From assembly GCA_029856295.1 (NCBI GenBank), contig JAHQWS010000185.1, forward strand, positions 1 to 5,291: DNA of 5,291 nucleotides. The letters run 5' to 3'. The notes under the pieces were generated by a model. That model was not told where the DNA came from. It made no database searches and worked only from the letters and a program-made list of their open reading frames with translations. Below, piece after piece: positions 1-5,270 of this stretch. Numbering within the stretch: the stretch's first letter is position 1; the number at the start of each line of letters is the position of its first letter. The position numbers and the translations under genes were made by a program. Origin of the DNA: Promethearchaeia archaeon (GTDB lineage Archaea > Asgardarchaeota > Lokiarchaeia > Sigyniarchaeales > SOKP01).

Positions 1-389
1 GCACTATATGTATATTTGACAGTGCCCCTATAGTTTTTAAAGAGCGAAACGGCTGTGGTATAGTCATAATCTTCTGGAAATTGTATGATGAAATCTATTT
101 GATTAGATAAACCTGAATTTACTAAATCGCTAGATATTTCTAGTAATTCTAACTTATTATCAAGTTGATCAGCTATTTCATTTCCATTCTTGTCGAATTT
201 TGATATCATTTTCTCCCAACTATTAATATAAACTAAATCCTTTTCTATTTGGAATGAAAATTTGTCTGAATTAATTTGAATAGAAGTAATATTTCGAGTT
301 AAAGGCATATCCGTGAAGGGACTGGATATATAGCTGACAAGGATAAAAGTAAGGATAATAAAATTCGCATTTTTTTTAAAATTTTTCAT
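1..389 (-). CDS. Secreted protein, N-terminal part only; resembles propeptide of an S8 subtilisin-like protease
   Basis: The frame is open from an ATG at 389 to the window edge, giving about 129 residues with the C-terminus missing. Residues 1-8 are Lys/Asn-rich and are followed by a hydrophobic stretch (about 9-23), so a signal peptide or N-terminal anchor is likely and the product should act outside the membrane. Residues 66-74 have the spacing of an EF-hand-like loop (D66, N68, N70, I72, D74). The last third (about 98-129) reads as a beta strand (IDFIIQF), a helix, and a second strand ending GTVKYTY. From memory this matches the inhibitor-like prodomain (I9 type) of archaeal subtilases, where such a segment precedes the catalytic domain. 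The catalytic Asp-His-Ser region would lie outside the window, so the protease call is inference. The ATG is supported by the signal peptide that follows it and by a TATA box about 40 bases upstream. It is transcribed divergently from the tRNA gene. Confidence 0.6.
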   Translation of the reverse strand, partial: MKNFKKNANFIILTFILVSYISSPFTDMPLTRNITSIQINSDKFSFQIEKDLVYINSWEKMISKFDKNGNEIADQLDNKLELLEISSDLVNSGLSNQIDFIIQFPEDYDYTTAVSLFKNYRGTVKYTYS

Positions 390-422
390 AGATCTCAAAT
401 ATTCAAGCTGGTATTTATTTCT

Positions 423-432
423 TATTTATAAA
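423..432 (-). promoter_or_regulatory. TATA box for the secreted-protein gene
   Basis: Read on the minus strand the site is TTTATAAATA, preceded by an A/T-rich stretch that could hold a BRE. Its centre is about 39 bases upstream of the ATG at 389. With the usual archaeal distance of about 26 bases, transcription would start near 402, leaving a leader of about 13 nt. No clear Shine-Dalgarno is present; only a weak GAG lies just before the ATG. In this AT-rich background a chance match is possible. Confidence 0.45.
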
Positions 433-501
433 ACTTAAAAACCATAATTTTTTTTAAAAATTGATTATTATTTATCTAACATAGAACGGTCTTCATTAAA
501 A

Positions 502-530
502 TTTTATAAATTTCGTCGAAATTTTTAAAA
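502..530 (+). promoter_or_regulatory. tRNA promoter: TATA box embedded in a near-perfect 29-bp dyad
   Basis: TTTATAAA at 503-510 is centred about 26 bases before the first base of the tRNA (533), exactly where an archaeal TATA box should be. A purine-rich possible BRE (ATTAAAA, 495-501) precedes it. The TATA box forms part of an inverted repeat: the left arm (502-515) and right arm (517-530) match at 13 of 14 positions around a central T516, with one T-T mismatch (507/525). The core is AAATTTCG-T-CGAAATTT. The promoter role is well supported by position; an operator role for the dyad is inference. Confidence 0.6.
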
Positions 531-532
531 AT

Positions 533-637
533 GGGGACGTGGATTAGACTCTACGGGCAAGCTCCGTAGCAGGATCAGACCGGAAGATCGTTCGCTTGGC
601 ATGCGAAAGGCCGCGGGTTCAAATCCCGCCGTCTCCA
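533..637 (+). tRNA. tRNA-Ala (anticodon GGC), interrupted by a 31-nt intron
   Basis: All four arms fold once the insert is removed, giving a 74-nt tRNA. The acceptor stem pairs 533-539 with 630-636 (7 bp), including a G-U at the third pair (G535-U634), the G3:U70 hallmark recognised by alanyl-tRNA synthetase. The discriminator is A637. U8 is 540. The D stem is 542-545 with 586-589. The D loop after splicing is AGACCGGAA, with G18G19 at 582-583. The anticodon stem is 591-595 with 603-607. The loop TTGGCAT (596-602) places GGC at 598-600. The variable loop is 608-612, with C612 (position 48) able to pair with G15. The T stem is 613-617 with 625-629, with loop TTCAAAT. CCA is not encoded and must be added enzymatically. 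GGC reads GCC and GCU alanine codons. Confidence 0.95.
548..578 (+). other. Non-canonical tRNA intron in the D-loop (between positions 15 and 16)
   Basis: The insert can be removed as 31 nt to restore a standard D-arm. The precursor folds into a bulge-helix-bulge: GATT (542-545) pairs with GATC (573-576) as the 4-bp central helix. A 3-nt bulge AGA lies on each side (546-548 and 577-579). The intron side closes with CT/AG (549-550 with 571-572), an unpaired C570, then CTACGG/CCGTAG (551-556 with 564-569) and a 7-nt loop. Cutting after the second base of each bulge gives 547|548 and 578|579, exactly 31 nt apart. The exon-side outer helix is weak (G541-C580 only), so this is a relaxed motif. Splicing would be by the archaeal tRNA endonuclease and RtcB-type ligase. 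The exact junction is partly ambiguous because GGATTAGA (541-548) is nearly repeated at 572-579. Confidence 0.85.
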
Positions 638-718
638 TAAATTTACTCCTAAACTTCATTATCCTAACTATTTAATTATTTCCAAAATATTAGATTCTTA
701 ATATTATAAGTCTGAAAA

Positions 719-725
719 TTTTTTT
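719..725 (+). terminator. T-run, possible terminator of the tRNA transcript
   Basis: Seven consecutive T residues lie about 80 bases after the tRNA and before the MFS promoter region. Archaeal RNA polymerase can terminate on T-rich tracts without a strong hairpin. No stable hairpin precedes it and the surroundings are AT-rich, so this is only a candidate. The rest of 638-764 holds no gene that I can see. Confidence 0.2.
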
Positions 726-737
726 AACGTCCAAATC

Positions 738-750
738 ATATTAAATATAA
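738..750 (+). promoter_or_regulatory. Candidate TATA region for the MFS gene
   Basis: ATATTAAATATAA has its centre about 20-25 bases upstream of the ATG at 765. If used, transcription would start close to that ATG and give a leaderless or nearly leaderless mRNA, common in archaea. It is about 85 bases upstream of GTG 829. The position therefore favours 765 as the biological start, in a different frame from the transporter (see the frame-break finding). No Shine-Dalgarno is visible before either candidate. Confidence 0.3.
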
Positions 751-828
751 TTACAAAATATTAAATGGTAATTTCATATCCCGCTCACAACTGTCAAAAC
801 AAAAGATTTAATTCCGATAATTTTAGTT

Positions 829-3033
829 GTGCTATTACTATTTGTTTCTATCGCATGTGCCAACATGCTTATACCAAGCTACGCGGCGATTCAGCAAGAG
901 TTTCACATTCCCGTAGCCTTAATTGCGATACCAGATGCATTATTTATATTAGTCAGCGCTTTTTTTGCTATTATATGGGGTTATTATACTGACCGGATCA
1001 ATAGAACAAAAGTTATCAGAGTAGGGGCGTTTTGTTGGACTTTTGGAATGTTACTCACTGCTTTTAGCACTTCTTACGAAATGTTAATTTTAAGTAGAAT
1101 GCTAAGTGGTGCGGGATTAGGATGCGTCTTACCTGTAGGATATTCGATTATATCAGATGCAATCCCTCCTGAGGAGAGAACCGGCTGGTTTGGAACATTA
1201 GCAATTTTAAGTTCCATCTCCAACGGAACGGGACAGGCTTTATCTTCATTTGTCGGTCCTATTTATGGGTGGAGATTTCCCTTTATTCTCTTATCAATAA
1301 TTAGCTTTTTTATATTAGGGATTTTATTTTTTATAAGAATACCTCAAAGAGGCGCAAGTGAAAGTGAATTATTAGATTTAACAGATTTTAATTTAGAATA
1401 TAGTTATCGAATATCACGAGAAGATTTATCTGAAATTGTGAGAAAAAAGACAAATCGTCATTTAATATCCCAAGGTTTTCTCACCGTTATCCCTGGAACG
1501 ATCTTTATTTATTTTTTAACATCAATGTTAGCTCTTTATTATTTTTCAGATTTACCTTCAGAGATTAGACTACAAACTGCAACGATTTTTGCCGGAATGG
1601 TAGGAGTCGGTTATCTTTTAGGGAACTTAGTGATCTCACGTTTAAGTGATGCATTATTTAAGAGAAATAAAAGAAATCGGGCGAGATTAGCGACAATATG
1701 TATGATACTTGCAATACCGTTATGTCTTATGATGTTATTTATTATTCAACCTGTTAAAGCGGCAAATTTAAACATTGATTATCCTGATCCAATTCCTCCA
1801 GGTGAAACATGGAAATATATTTTTTTAACAATACAAGAAGTATTTAGAGTTTATCCTTGTTATATTTGGTATTTCTTTATAGCATTGATTGGATCAACTT
1901 TAGGCGCCGCCCCTGTTGCCAATAAAAATGCGATAATGGTTGATGTAAATATGCCAGAACATAAAGGAACATCAGCATCGTTTTTTAATCTCTCAGAACA
2001 ACTGGGAAAAGGTTTCACTCTTTTAATTTCATTTATGTTGATATCCATGCTTGGAAGTATTTTTAATATGATGGTGTTTTCAGTCTTTTTCTGGCTTCCT
2101 GCAGCTTTTTTTTGGTTTCTTGCGAGCAAATCTGTAGAAGAAGATATGACCAATAAATCGAAGATATTATCTGAAAGAACACAAATAAGTTTGATTGATT
2201 ATATTTTCGAATTAGAAATTCAGATGGATAGAGCCATCCAGAAAGTTCAAGACTCAAAATATTATATTGAATCTAATCAAGAGAAATTTAATCAATTATT
2301 AGACAGCGCAATTAGCATATTTACCTTTTGTGAAAAAGAGGGTGTTTCTAGAAGTATTACAAATATAGAAAAAAAAGCTCATATTCTTAAATTGAGAACA
2401 TTATTAGTAAAATCAGAAACCAATAAAATCTTCAAACAATTAAATAACCAAGATATTAATGTAAAAGAAATCGATGTGTTAAATGAACAATTAAGACAAA
2501 TCAGGAAGAAAATTAACGAGTGGGAAAAGAGTACTTTCGGAGAATTGGAAACGTATTACGAAGATGCCTATTTAAAAATTGTGGAAGCCAGATTGAATCG
2601 CCAAGATTTAATTAAAAGCAGGGAAAAAATAGCTCAAACGATTCATATTTATGAGAGATTAAAGTATCTACTCATTGAAAGAATTGAAGATATTGAAGCA
2701 AAAGAAGATTTAAGTGATGAAGAATCAATTGTTTTTAATAAAGAAAAAGATCTCTTAGGTAAATGCACTAAATCTCTTTTAGCTACACTTAAACTAAAAG
2801 AAGAAATAGATAACATATTTATTCAATTAAAAGATCACGGAATAAGACAGTGGGATTTAAGGAAAATCTCGCAACTCACCTCCGAATATCAAGTGGATAT
2901 ATATAGTGTGATTTTGGACACATTTGGTCAAGATAATGAAACTAAAGATGCGATTATAGAAATATTACGAAAAATTGATAACATCTTTAATGAATATGAT
3001 AAAACGCGACCCGATTATACTCCTATTTTTTAA
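829..3033 (+). CDS. MFS transporter (spinster-like) with a long cytosolic coiled-coil tail; 5' end uncertain
   Basis: This is a secondary carrier of the major facilitator superfamily in the cytoplasmic membrane; its substrate cannot be told. Counting from GTG 829 (734 aa), MFS motif A lies between TM2 and TM3 (GYYTDRINRTK, 51-61). A conserved TM4 start (R90, G94, G96, G98) and PPEER (113-117) follow. The second half repeats the pattern around residues 268-290. The run GWRFPF (147-152) before TM6 is typical of spinster-like members. About twelve helices end near residue 433. Residues 435-734 are charged, helical and coiled-coil-like, roughly 300 residues beyond a usual MFS length. Upstream of 829 the frame stays open to a stop at 769-771 and encodes plausible protein (LTTVKTKDLIPIILVV, starting at 784) completing TM1, yet contains no ATG, GTG or TTG. 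GTG 829 would cut TM1 short. The real start is probably ATG 765 with a one-base frame break. The gene ends in TAA, convergent with the next gene. Confidence 0.88.
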   Translation: MLLLFVSIACANMLIPSYAAIQQEFHIPVALIAIPDALFILVSAFFAIIWGYYTDRINRTKVIRVGAFCWTFGMLLTAFSTSYEMLILSRMLSGAGLGCVLPVGYSIISDAIPPEERTGWFGTLAILSSISNGTGQALSSFVGPIYGWRFPFILLSIISFFILGILFFIRIPQRGASESELLDLTDFNLEYSYRISREDLSEIVRKKTNRHLISQGFLTVIPGTIFIYFLTSMLALYYFSDLPSEIRLQTATIFAGMVGVGYLLGNLVISRLSDALFKRNKRNRARLATICMILAIPLCLMMLFIIQPVKAANLNIDYPDPIPPGETWKYIFLTIQEVFRVYPCYIWYFFIALIGSTLGAAPVANKNAIMVDVNMPEHKGTSASFFNLSEQLGKGFTLLISFMLISMLGSIFNMMVFSVFFWLPAAFFWFLASKSVEEDMTNKSKILSERTQISLIDYIFELEIQMDRAIQKVQDSKYYIESNQEKFNQLLDSAISIFTFCEKEGVSRSITNIEKKAHILKLRTLLVKSETNKIFKQLNNQDINVKEIDVLNEQLRQIRKKINEWEKSTFGELETYYEDAYLKIVEARLNRQDLIKSREKIAQTIHIYERLKYLLIERIEDIEAKEDLSDEESIVFNKEKDLLGKCTKSLLATLKLKEEIDNIFIQLKDHGIRQWDLRKISQLTSEYQVDIYSVILDTFGQDNETKDAIIEILRKIDNIFNEYDKTRPDYTPIF

Positions 3034-3073
3034 AAAGAATTAATAAATATTAGTTTTAATAAAATAGTTTGCC
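3034..3073. other. Convergent intergenic gap
   Basis: Forty AT-rich bases separate the stop codons of the plus-strand MFS gene and the minus-strand hypothetical gene. No strong hairpin or long T-run is visible. Termination of both transcripts must occur here or inside the opposing gene, so some antisense overlap is likely. Confidence 0.5.
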
Positions 3074-3499
3074 TTAATTGAAATTAATTATCTCTGATTT
3101 TAAAATTTCAATAAATGTAGTTCTTTCTTTTTCCGTAAGCTCATGAGCAGAAATTCCCTGTGTGTGGTAATGATCAGGGTGTTCTACATCAAAAAATAGA
3201 TTTACTAGAAGGAGCAAACAATTTCGAACTTTTAAATAATTCTTCGGATTGTCTTCTTCCAAATCTCCCATTAAATCAACCAAAATATGGCTAATCCAGG
3301 TTTTAGTTGCTCGAGATCTATGAGTCTCTTTATTTTCATAGTATATTAAAATTTCATCTAAACAATCCATTTTTAATAGGAAAATAATTTGAAATTCCTT
3401 TCTCTTATACCAAAAAAGACATAATGATTTACTAATATAAATTTTTTGTATTGGGAAAAATTTTAGATTTCTATTTAAATAATGATCATATTTTCTCAA
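3074..3499 (-). CDS. Hypothetical protein, 141 aa from TTG 3499 or 98 aa from ATG 3370
   Basis: I do not recognise this protein. The longest form begins at TTG 3499, which sits inside a perfect 10-bp hairpin. The first in-frame ATG is at 3370 (residue 44). Neither has a Shine-Dalgarno. The first 43 residues are basic and rich in aromatic and hydrophobic residues. The part after M44 looks more like an ordinary soluble protein: a helix with HRSRATKTW, an acidic turn (GDLEEDNP), a hydrophobic helix (about 92-102), then DVEHPDHYHT with four histidines, and a C-terminal helix. The His cluster could bind metal, but no known motif matches. It has no signal peptide. It is the last of three co-oriented minus-strand genes and converges on the MFS gene. 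It may be weakly related to its neighbour (shared D-x-EH after a hydrophobic helix). Confidence 0.55.
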   Translation of the reverse strand: MRKYDHYLNRNLKFFPIQKIYISKSLCLFWYKRKEFQIIFLLKMDCLDEILIYYENKETHRSRATKTWISHILVDLMGDLEEDNPKNYLKVRNCLLLLVNLFFDVEHPDHYHTQGISAHELTEKERTTFIEILKSEIINFN

Positions 3500-3512
3500 A
3501 ACGAGAAAATAT
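3488..3512. repeat. Perfect 10-bp inverted repeat over the TTG start
   Basis: ATATTTTCTC (3488-3497) and GAGAAAATAT (3503-3512) are exact reverse complements around the loop AAAAC. It overlaps the TTG candidate start (3497-3499) of the 141 aa frame. It could be an operator, a hairpin in the mRNA leader if translation starts at ATG 3370, or part of a terminator for the upstream gene. There is no long T-run beside it on the minus strand. Confidence 0.5.
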
Positions 3513-3533
3513 TAAAATAAAAAGGTGGCTCAT

Positions 3534-3551
3534 TGAATTTCACTAAATTCA
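3534..3551. repeat. 7-bp hairpin flanked by AGGTGG direct repeats
   Basis: TGAATTT (3534-3540) and AAATTCA (3545-3551) are reverse complements around CACT. The hexamer AGGTGG occurs on the plus strand just outside both ends, at 3523-3528 and 3555-3560, 32 bases apart. The region lies between two minus-strand genes, so transcripts reading it would carry CCACCT. Its function is unknown; it may be a terminator or protein-binding site. Confidence 0.35.
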
Positions 3552-3604
3552 TATAGGTGGTGTGTATGATGAAACATTAAACTTAAGAATTTCAAAAAGA
3601 CATT

Positions 3605-4159
3605 TTAAATTGTCTCATAGACTGACTCAATAAAGATATCAATACTTTGCTCCAAATCTACAATATCATCAGCATCTTTAATATCTATACTAGCTAGCTT
3701 ATTTAAAAATTCCTTTAGAATCTTTTCCTTAGCTTTATCTGTAGGAAACAATAAACTACTTCTGTAATGTTCCCAGTCGAGGATGTTAGAAAAGATCAAA
3801 AACAAAATTTCTATATGGCTGTATTCAATCAAGTTCAATAACTTACCTTTTGTTATAAGATCCTTAGTGTGATCTTTGTAGAAGTTCGATAGGTCATTAT
3901 AATAATTAGTAAGACGGGCGATATTTTCCAACTGAGTCTGAAGCGCGGCTTGGTTAATGGGGGAATCTTCATCTTTATATAAAATTTCGAAGTAATTCAT
4001 AATGAAGTCCTTTAACCTTTGTACTTTGGTTTGAAAGACTCTTGTTTTCACAATTCGTTCAAACATAGGGCTTTCTTTATCTTTATAAAACTTTAACTCA
4101 AATTTTACGAGATCTAAGATATCAAAAAAAAGTTCTCTGAGATTAATTTCTTTAGCCAT
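3605..4159 (-). CDS. Hypothetical helical protein, 184 aa
   Basis: I do not recognise this protein. It runs from ATG 4159 to TAA and is full length by appearance. The sequence is almost wholly helical, with many charged residues and regularly spaced Leu/Ile/Phe, and no signal peptide. The one strongly hydrophobic stretch (about 117-129, IEILFLIFSNIL) is followed by DWEHYRSS and looks like a buried helix more than a clear membrane span. There is no Gly-rich loop, Cys cluster or obvious catalytic signature, and no R-x4-6-H pair of HEPN RNases. The start is supported by a TATA box about 34 bases upstream; a Shine-Dalgarno is absent, as in neighbouring genes. It lies between the nucleotidyltransferase-domain gene (184-base gap) and the 141 aa gene (105-base gap), so it is probably transcribed on its own. 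A scaffold or partner-binding role is a guess. Confidence 0.75.
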   Translation of the reverse strand: MAKEINLRELFFDILDLVKFELKFYKDKESPMFERIVKTRVFQTKVQRLKDFIMNYFEILYKDEDSPINQAALQTQLENIARLTNYYNDLSNFYKDHTKDLITKGKLLNLIEYSHIEILFLIFSNILDWEHYRSSLLFPTDKAKEKILKEFLNKLASIDIKDADDIVDLEQSIDIFIESVYETI

Positions 4160-4188
4160 TTTTCAACTAATTTTTTTTTATGTTTAGT

Positions 4189-4197
4189 TTATATAAT
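4189..4197 (-). promoter_or_regulatory. TATA box for the 184 aa gene
   Basis: On the minus strand the site reads ATTATATAA, centred about 34 bases upstream of ATG 4159. Transcription would begin near 4167, leaving a leader of about 8 nt, so the message would be almost leaderless. This agrees with the lack of a Shine-Dalgarno sequence. Confidence 0.5.
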
Positions 4198-4322
4198 ATC
4201 ATCTAAACTTTAAAAATCTACTATTTATAGAACCCTAAATGAATTAATAAATTTTTTTTTAACATATATAAAAAATCAAGAAATCATTTTTATGCTTAAA
4301 AATAATAAGAATTAGAGCTAAT

Positions 4323-4336
4323 AATTTTTAAAAATT
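4323..4336. repeat. 14-bp AT palindrome after the nucleotidyltransferase gene
   Basis: AATTTTTAAAAATT is perfectly self-complementary and sits 7 bases past the stop codon of the minus-strand nucleotidyltransferase gene. It gives a T-run on that strand, and a further run of six T (4270-4275 read on the minus strand) follows. Together they may terminate transcription, but such palindromes also arise by chance in AT-rich spacers. The remainder of 4160-4343 holds only the 184 aa gene promoter. Confidence 0.25.
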
Positions 4337-4343
4337 CTATCTT

Positions 4344-5270
4344 TCAAATATTCTTTAACCCTTTTTGCATTTTAGTCCTCATTTTTTTGAAAAGGATCCC
4401 TTTAATATGAATTTTTATAATTCTGAAAGGGCACCGAAGCATAAAGTCCAGATCAGTATAAGGATTACGTCTTAATTCTAGAAATTTTGTATAAAATCTA
4501 TTTGCCCTCTTTTTATATCCTGTGGATTTCTCAAACACAGTGAAACGTTTAATAATAGTCTCAAGAGATTTAGAATCTTCAAAAACATAAAAGTTAGAAG
4601 CACGAAGGGACCACTTAATTGCTTCTAATTGATATTTAGGTTTGATTATTTTTAGGGGTGAAAATAAAATGTATAAGAGAGATATCAATAAATTCATCGT
4701 AATGCTCTTTACCATATCAAAGGGTTCAATTTCTACCTTCTCCTTTACGAGATCCCGTAAATCTTCCCCCCATAGAACAGTACTATTATCAACTACGCTA
4801 CTTAATACAAGTTTTTTTGGTGCAAATATATCAGAAAGAATCTTATTAACACTGAATATTTTATGAAATATACCTCTTTCAAAATAGGTTTTTTTTGTTA
4901 AAAAATGACTCACAAACATTCCTGTTGTCTGTTGCATAACTCCAAGCATTTTATTAACAAAACTAGAATTAATTTTCCGAAAATTATGTTTATTCTCTAG
5001 AGCAATGAAGTATTTTTCAATCCACCTTATAAAAGATGTTGAAACATTGTCTTTAAATACAATGAGTAAATCACAATCCGATATAACGGTGTTTTCTCTT
5101 CTTTGATGATGATTTTTTAATTGACTACCAAAAAGGATAATTGATAAAATCTTATCAATTCCAATTTCTTTATTTACGAGTAAGATGACATCATGGATAT
5201 AATTTTTAGATTTCTCATCAATATCTATTAATTTTGAGCCAATTTCTTTCCTGATTCTTTTTGATTCAAT
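4344..5270 (-). CDS. Nucleotidyltransferase (Pol beta-like) domain protein; start codon missing or frame broken
   Basis: The frame is open from just after a TAA (5273-5271) to TGA at 4344, 308 codons. Counting from 5270, residues 44-49 read IILFGS and residues 64-72 read SDCDLLIVF. This is the GS...DxD signature of Pol beta-superfamily nucleotidyltransferases, where G48-S49 bind the nucleotide phosphates and D65/D67 hold the metals. The family transfers an NMP to a protein, RNA or small molecule; which one is unknown here. A G-x-F-V-S motif (117-121), LWGEDL (166-171) and a long hydrophobic helix (about 186-204) follow, then YQLEAIKWSL (213-222). I recall this order in archaeal NTase proteins of similar length. 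No ATG, GTG or TTG precedes the GS motif; the first ATG is 4949 (M108), which would leave 201 residues with no catalytic core. A second frame open to the window edge joins if one A is added to an A5 run (5258-5262). It is therefore probably longer and frame-broken. Confidence 0.75.
   Translation of the reverse strand: MESKRIRKEIGSKLIDIDEKSKNYIHDVILLVNKEIGIDKILSIILFGSQLKNHHQRRENTVISDCDLLIVFKDNVSTSFIRWIEKYFIALENKHNFRKINSSFVNKMLGVMQQTTGMFVSHFLTKKTYFERGIFHKIFSVNKILSDIFAPKKLVLSSVVDNSTVLWGEDLRDLVKEKVEIEPFDMVKSITMNLLISLLYILFSPLKIIKPKYQLEAIKWSLRASNFYVFEDSKSLETIIKRFTVFEKSTGYKKRANRFYTKFLELRRNPYTDLDFMLRCPFRIIKIHIKGILFKKMRTKMQKGLKNI

Noticed and set aside
390..500. Small gene or structured RNA in the divergent spacer
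   Set aside because: Only AT-rich sequence and the minus-strand TATA box are visible; no frame of useful length and no stable fold.
557..563. Anticodon loop within the intron hairpin, that is a second tRNA or split-tRNA piece
   Set aside because: The CTACGG/CCGTAG hairpin has a 7-nt loop, but it lacks T33 in the right place and no other arms surround it. The GGC loop at 596-602 is fully supported.
533..637. tRNA gene as an integration attachment site
   Set aside because: I found no second copy of the tRNA 3' end in the window and no integrase-like gene.
765..992. Plus-strand 75-codon frame from ATG 765
   Set aside because: Beyond the first few codons it overlaps the conserved first and second membrane helices of the MFS gene in another frame and has unlikely composition (many Cys, Arg, Ser). 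Only its start codon may matter, as the true MFS start.
1860..2257. Two minus-strand frames inside the MFS gene
   Set aside because: They are antisense to conserved transporter helices, overlap each other, and show no protein-like features or start signals.
4642..4866. Plus-strand 74-codon frame
   Set aside because: It is antisense to the nucleotidyltransferase C-terminal half, whose motifs show which strand is coding. Its Ser/Thr-rich translation looks like a shadow.
3074..5270. MNT-HEPN toxin-antitoxin module
   Set aside because: A nucleotidyltransferase is present, but neither small neighbour has the R-x4-6-H motif of HEPN RNases, and the NTase is much larger than minimal antitoxins.
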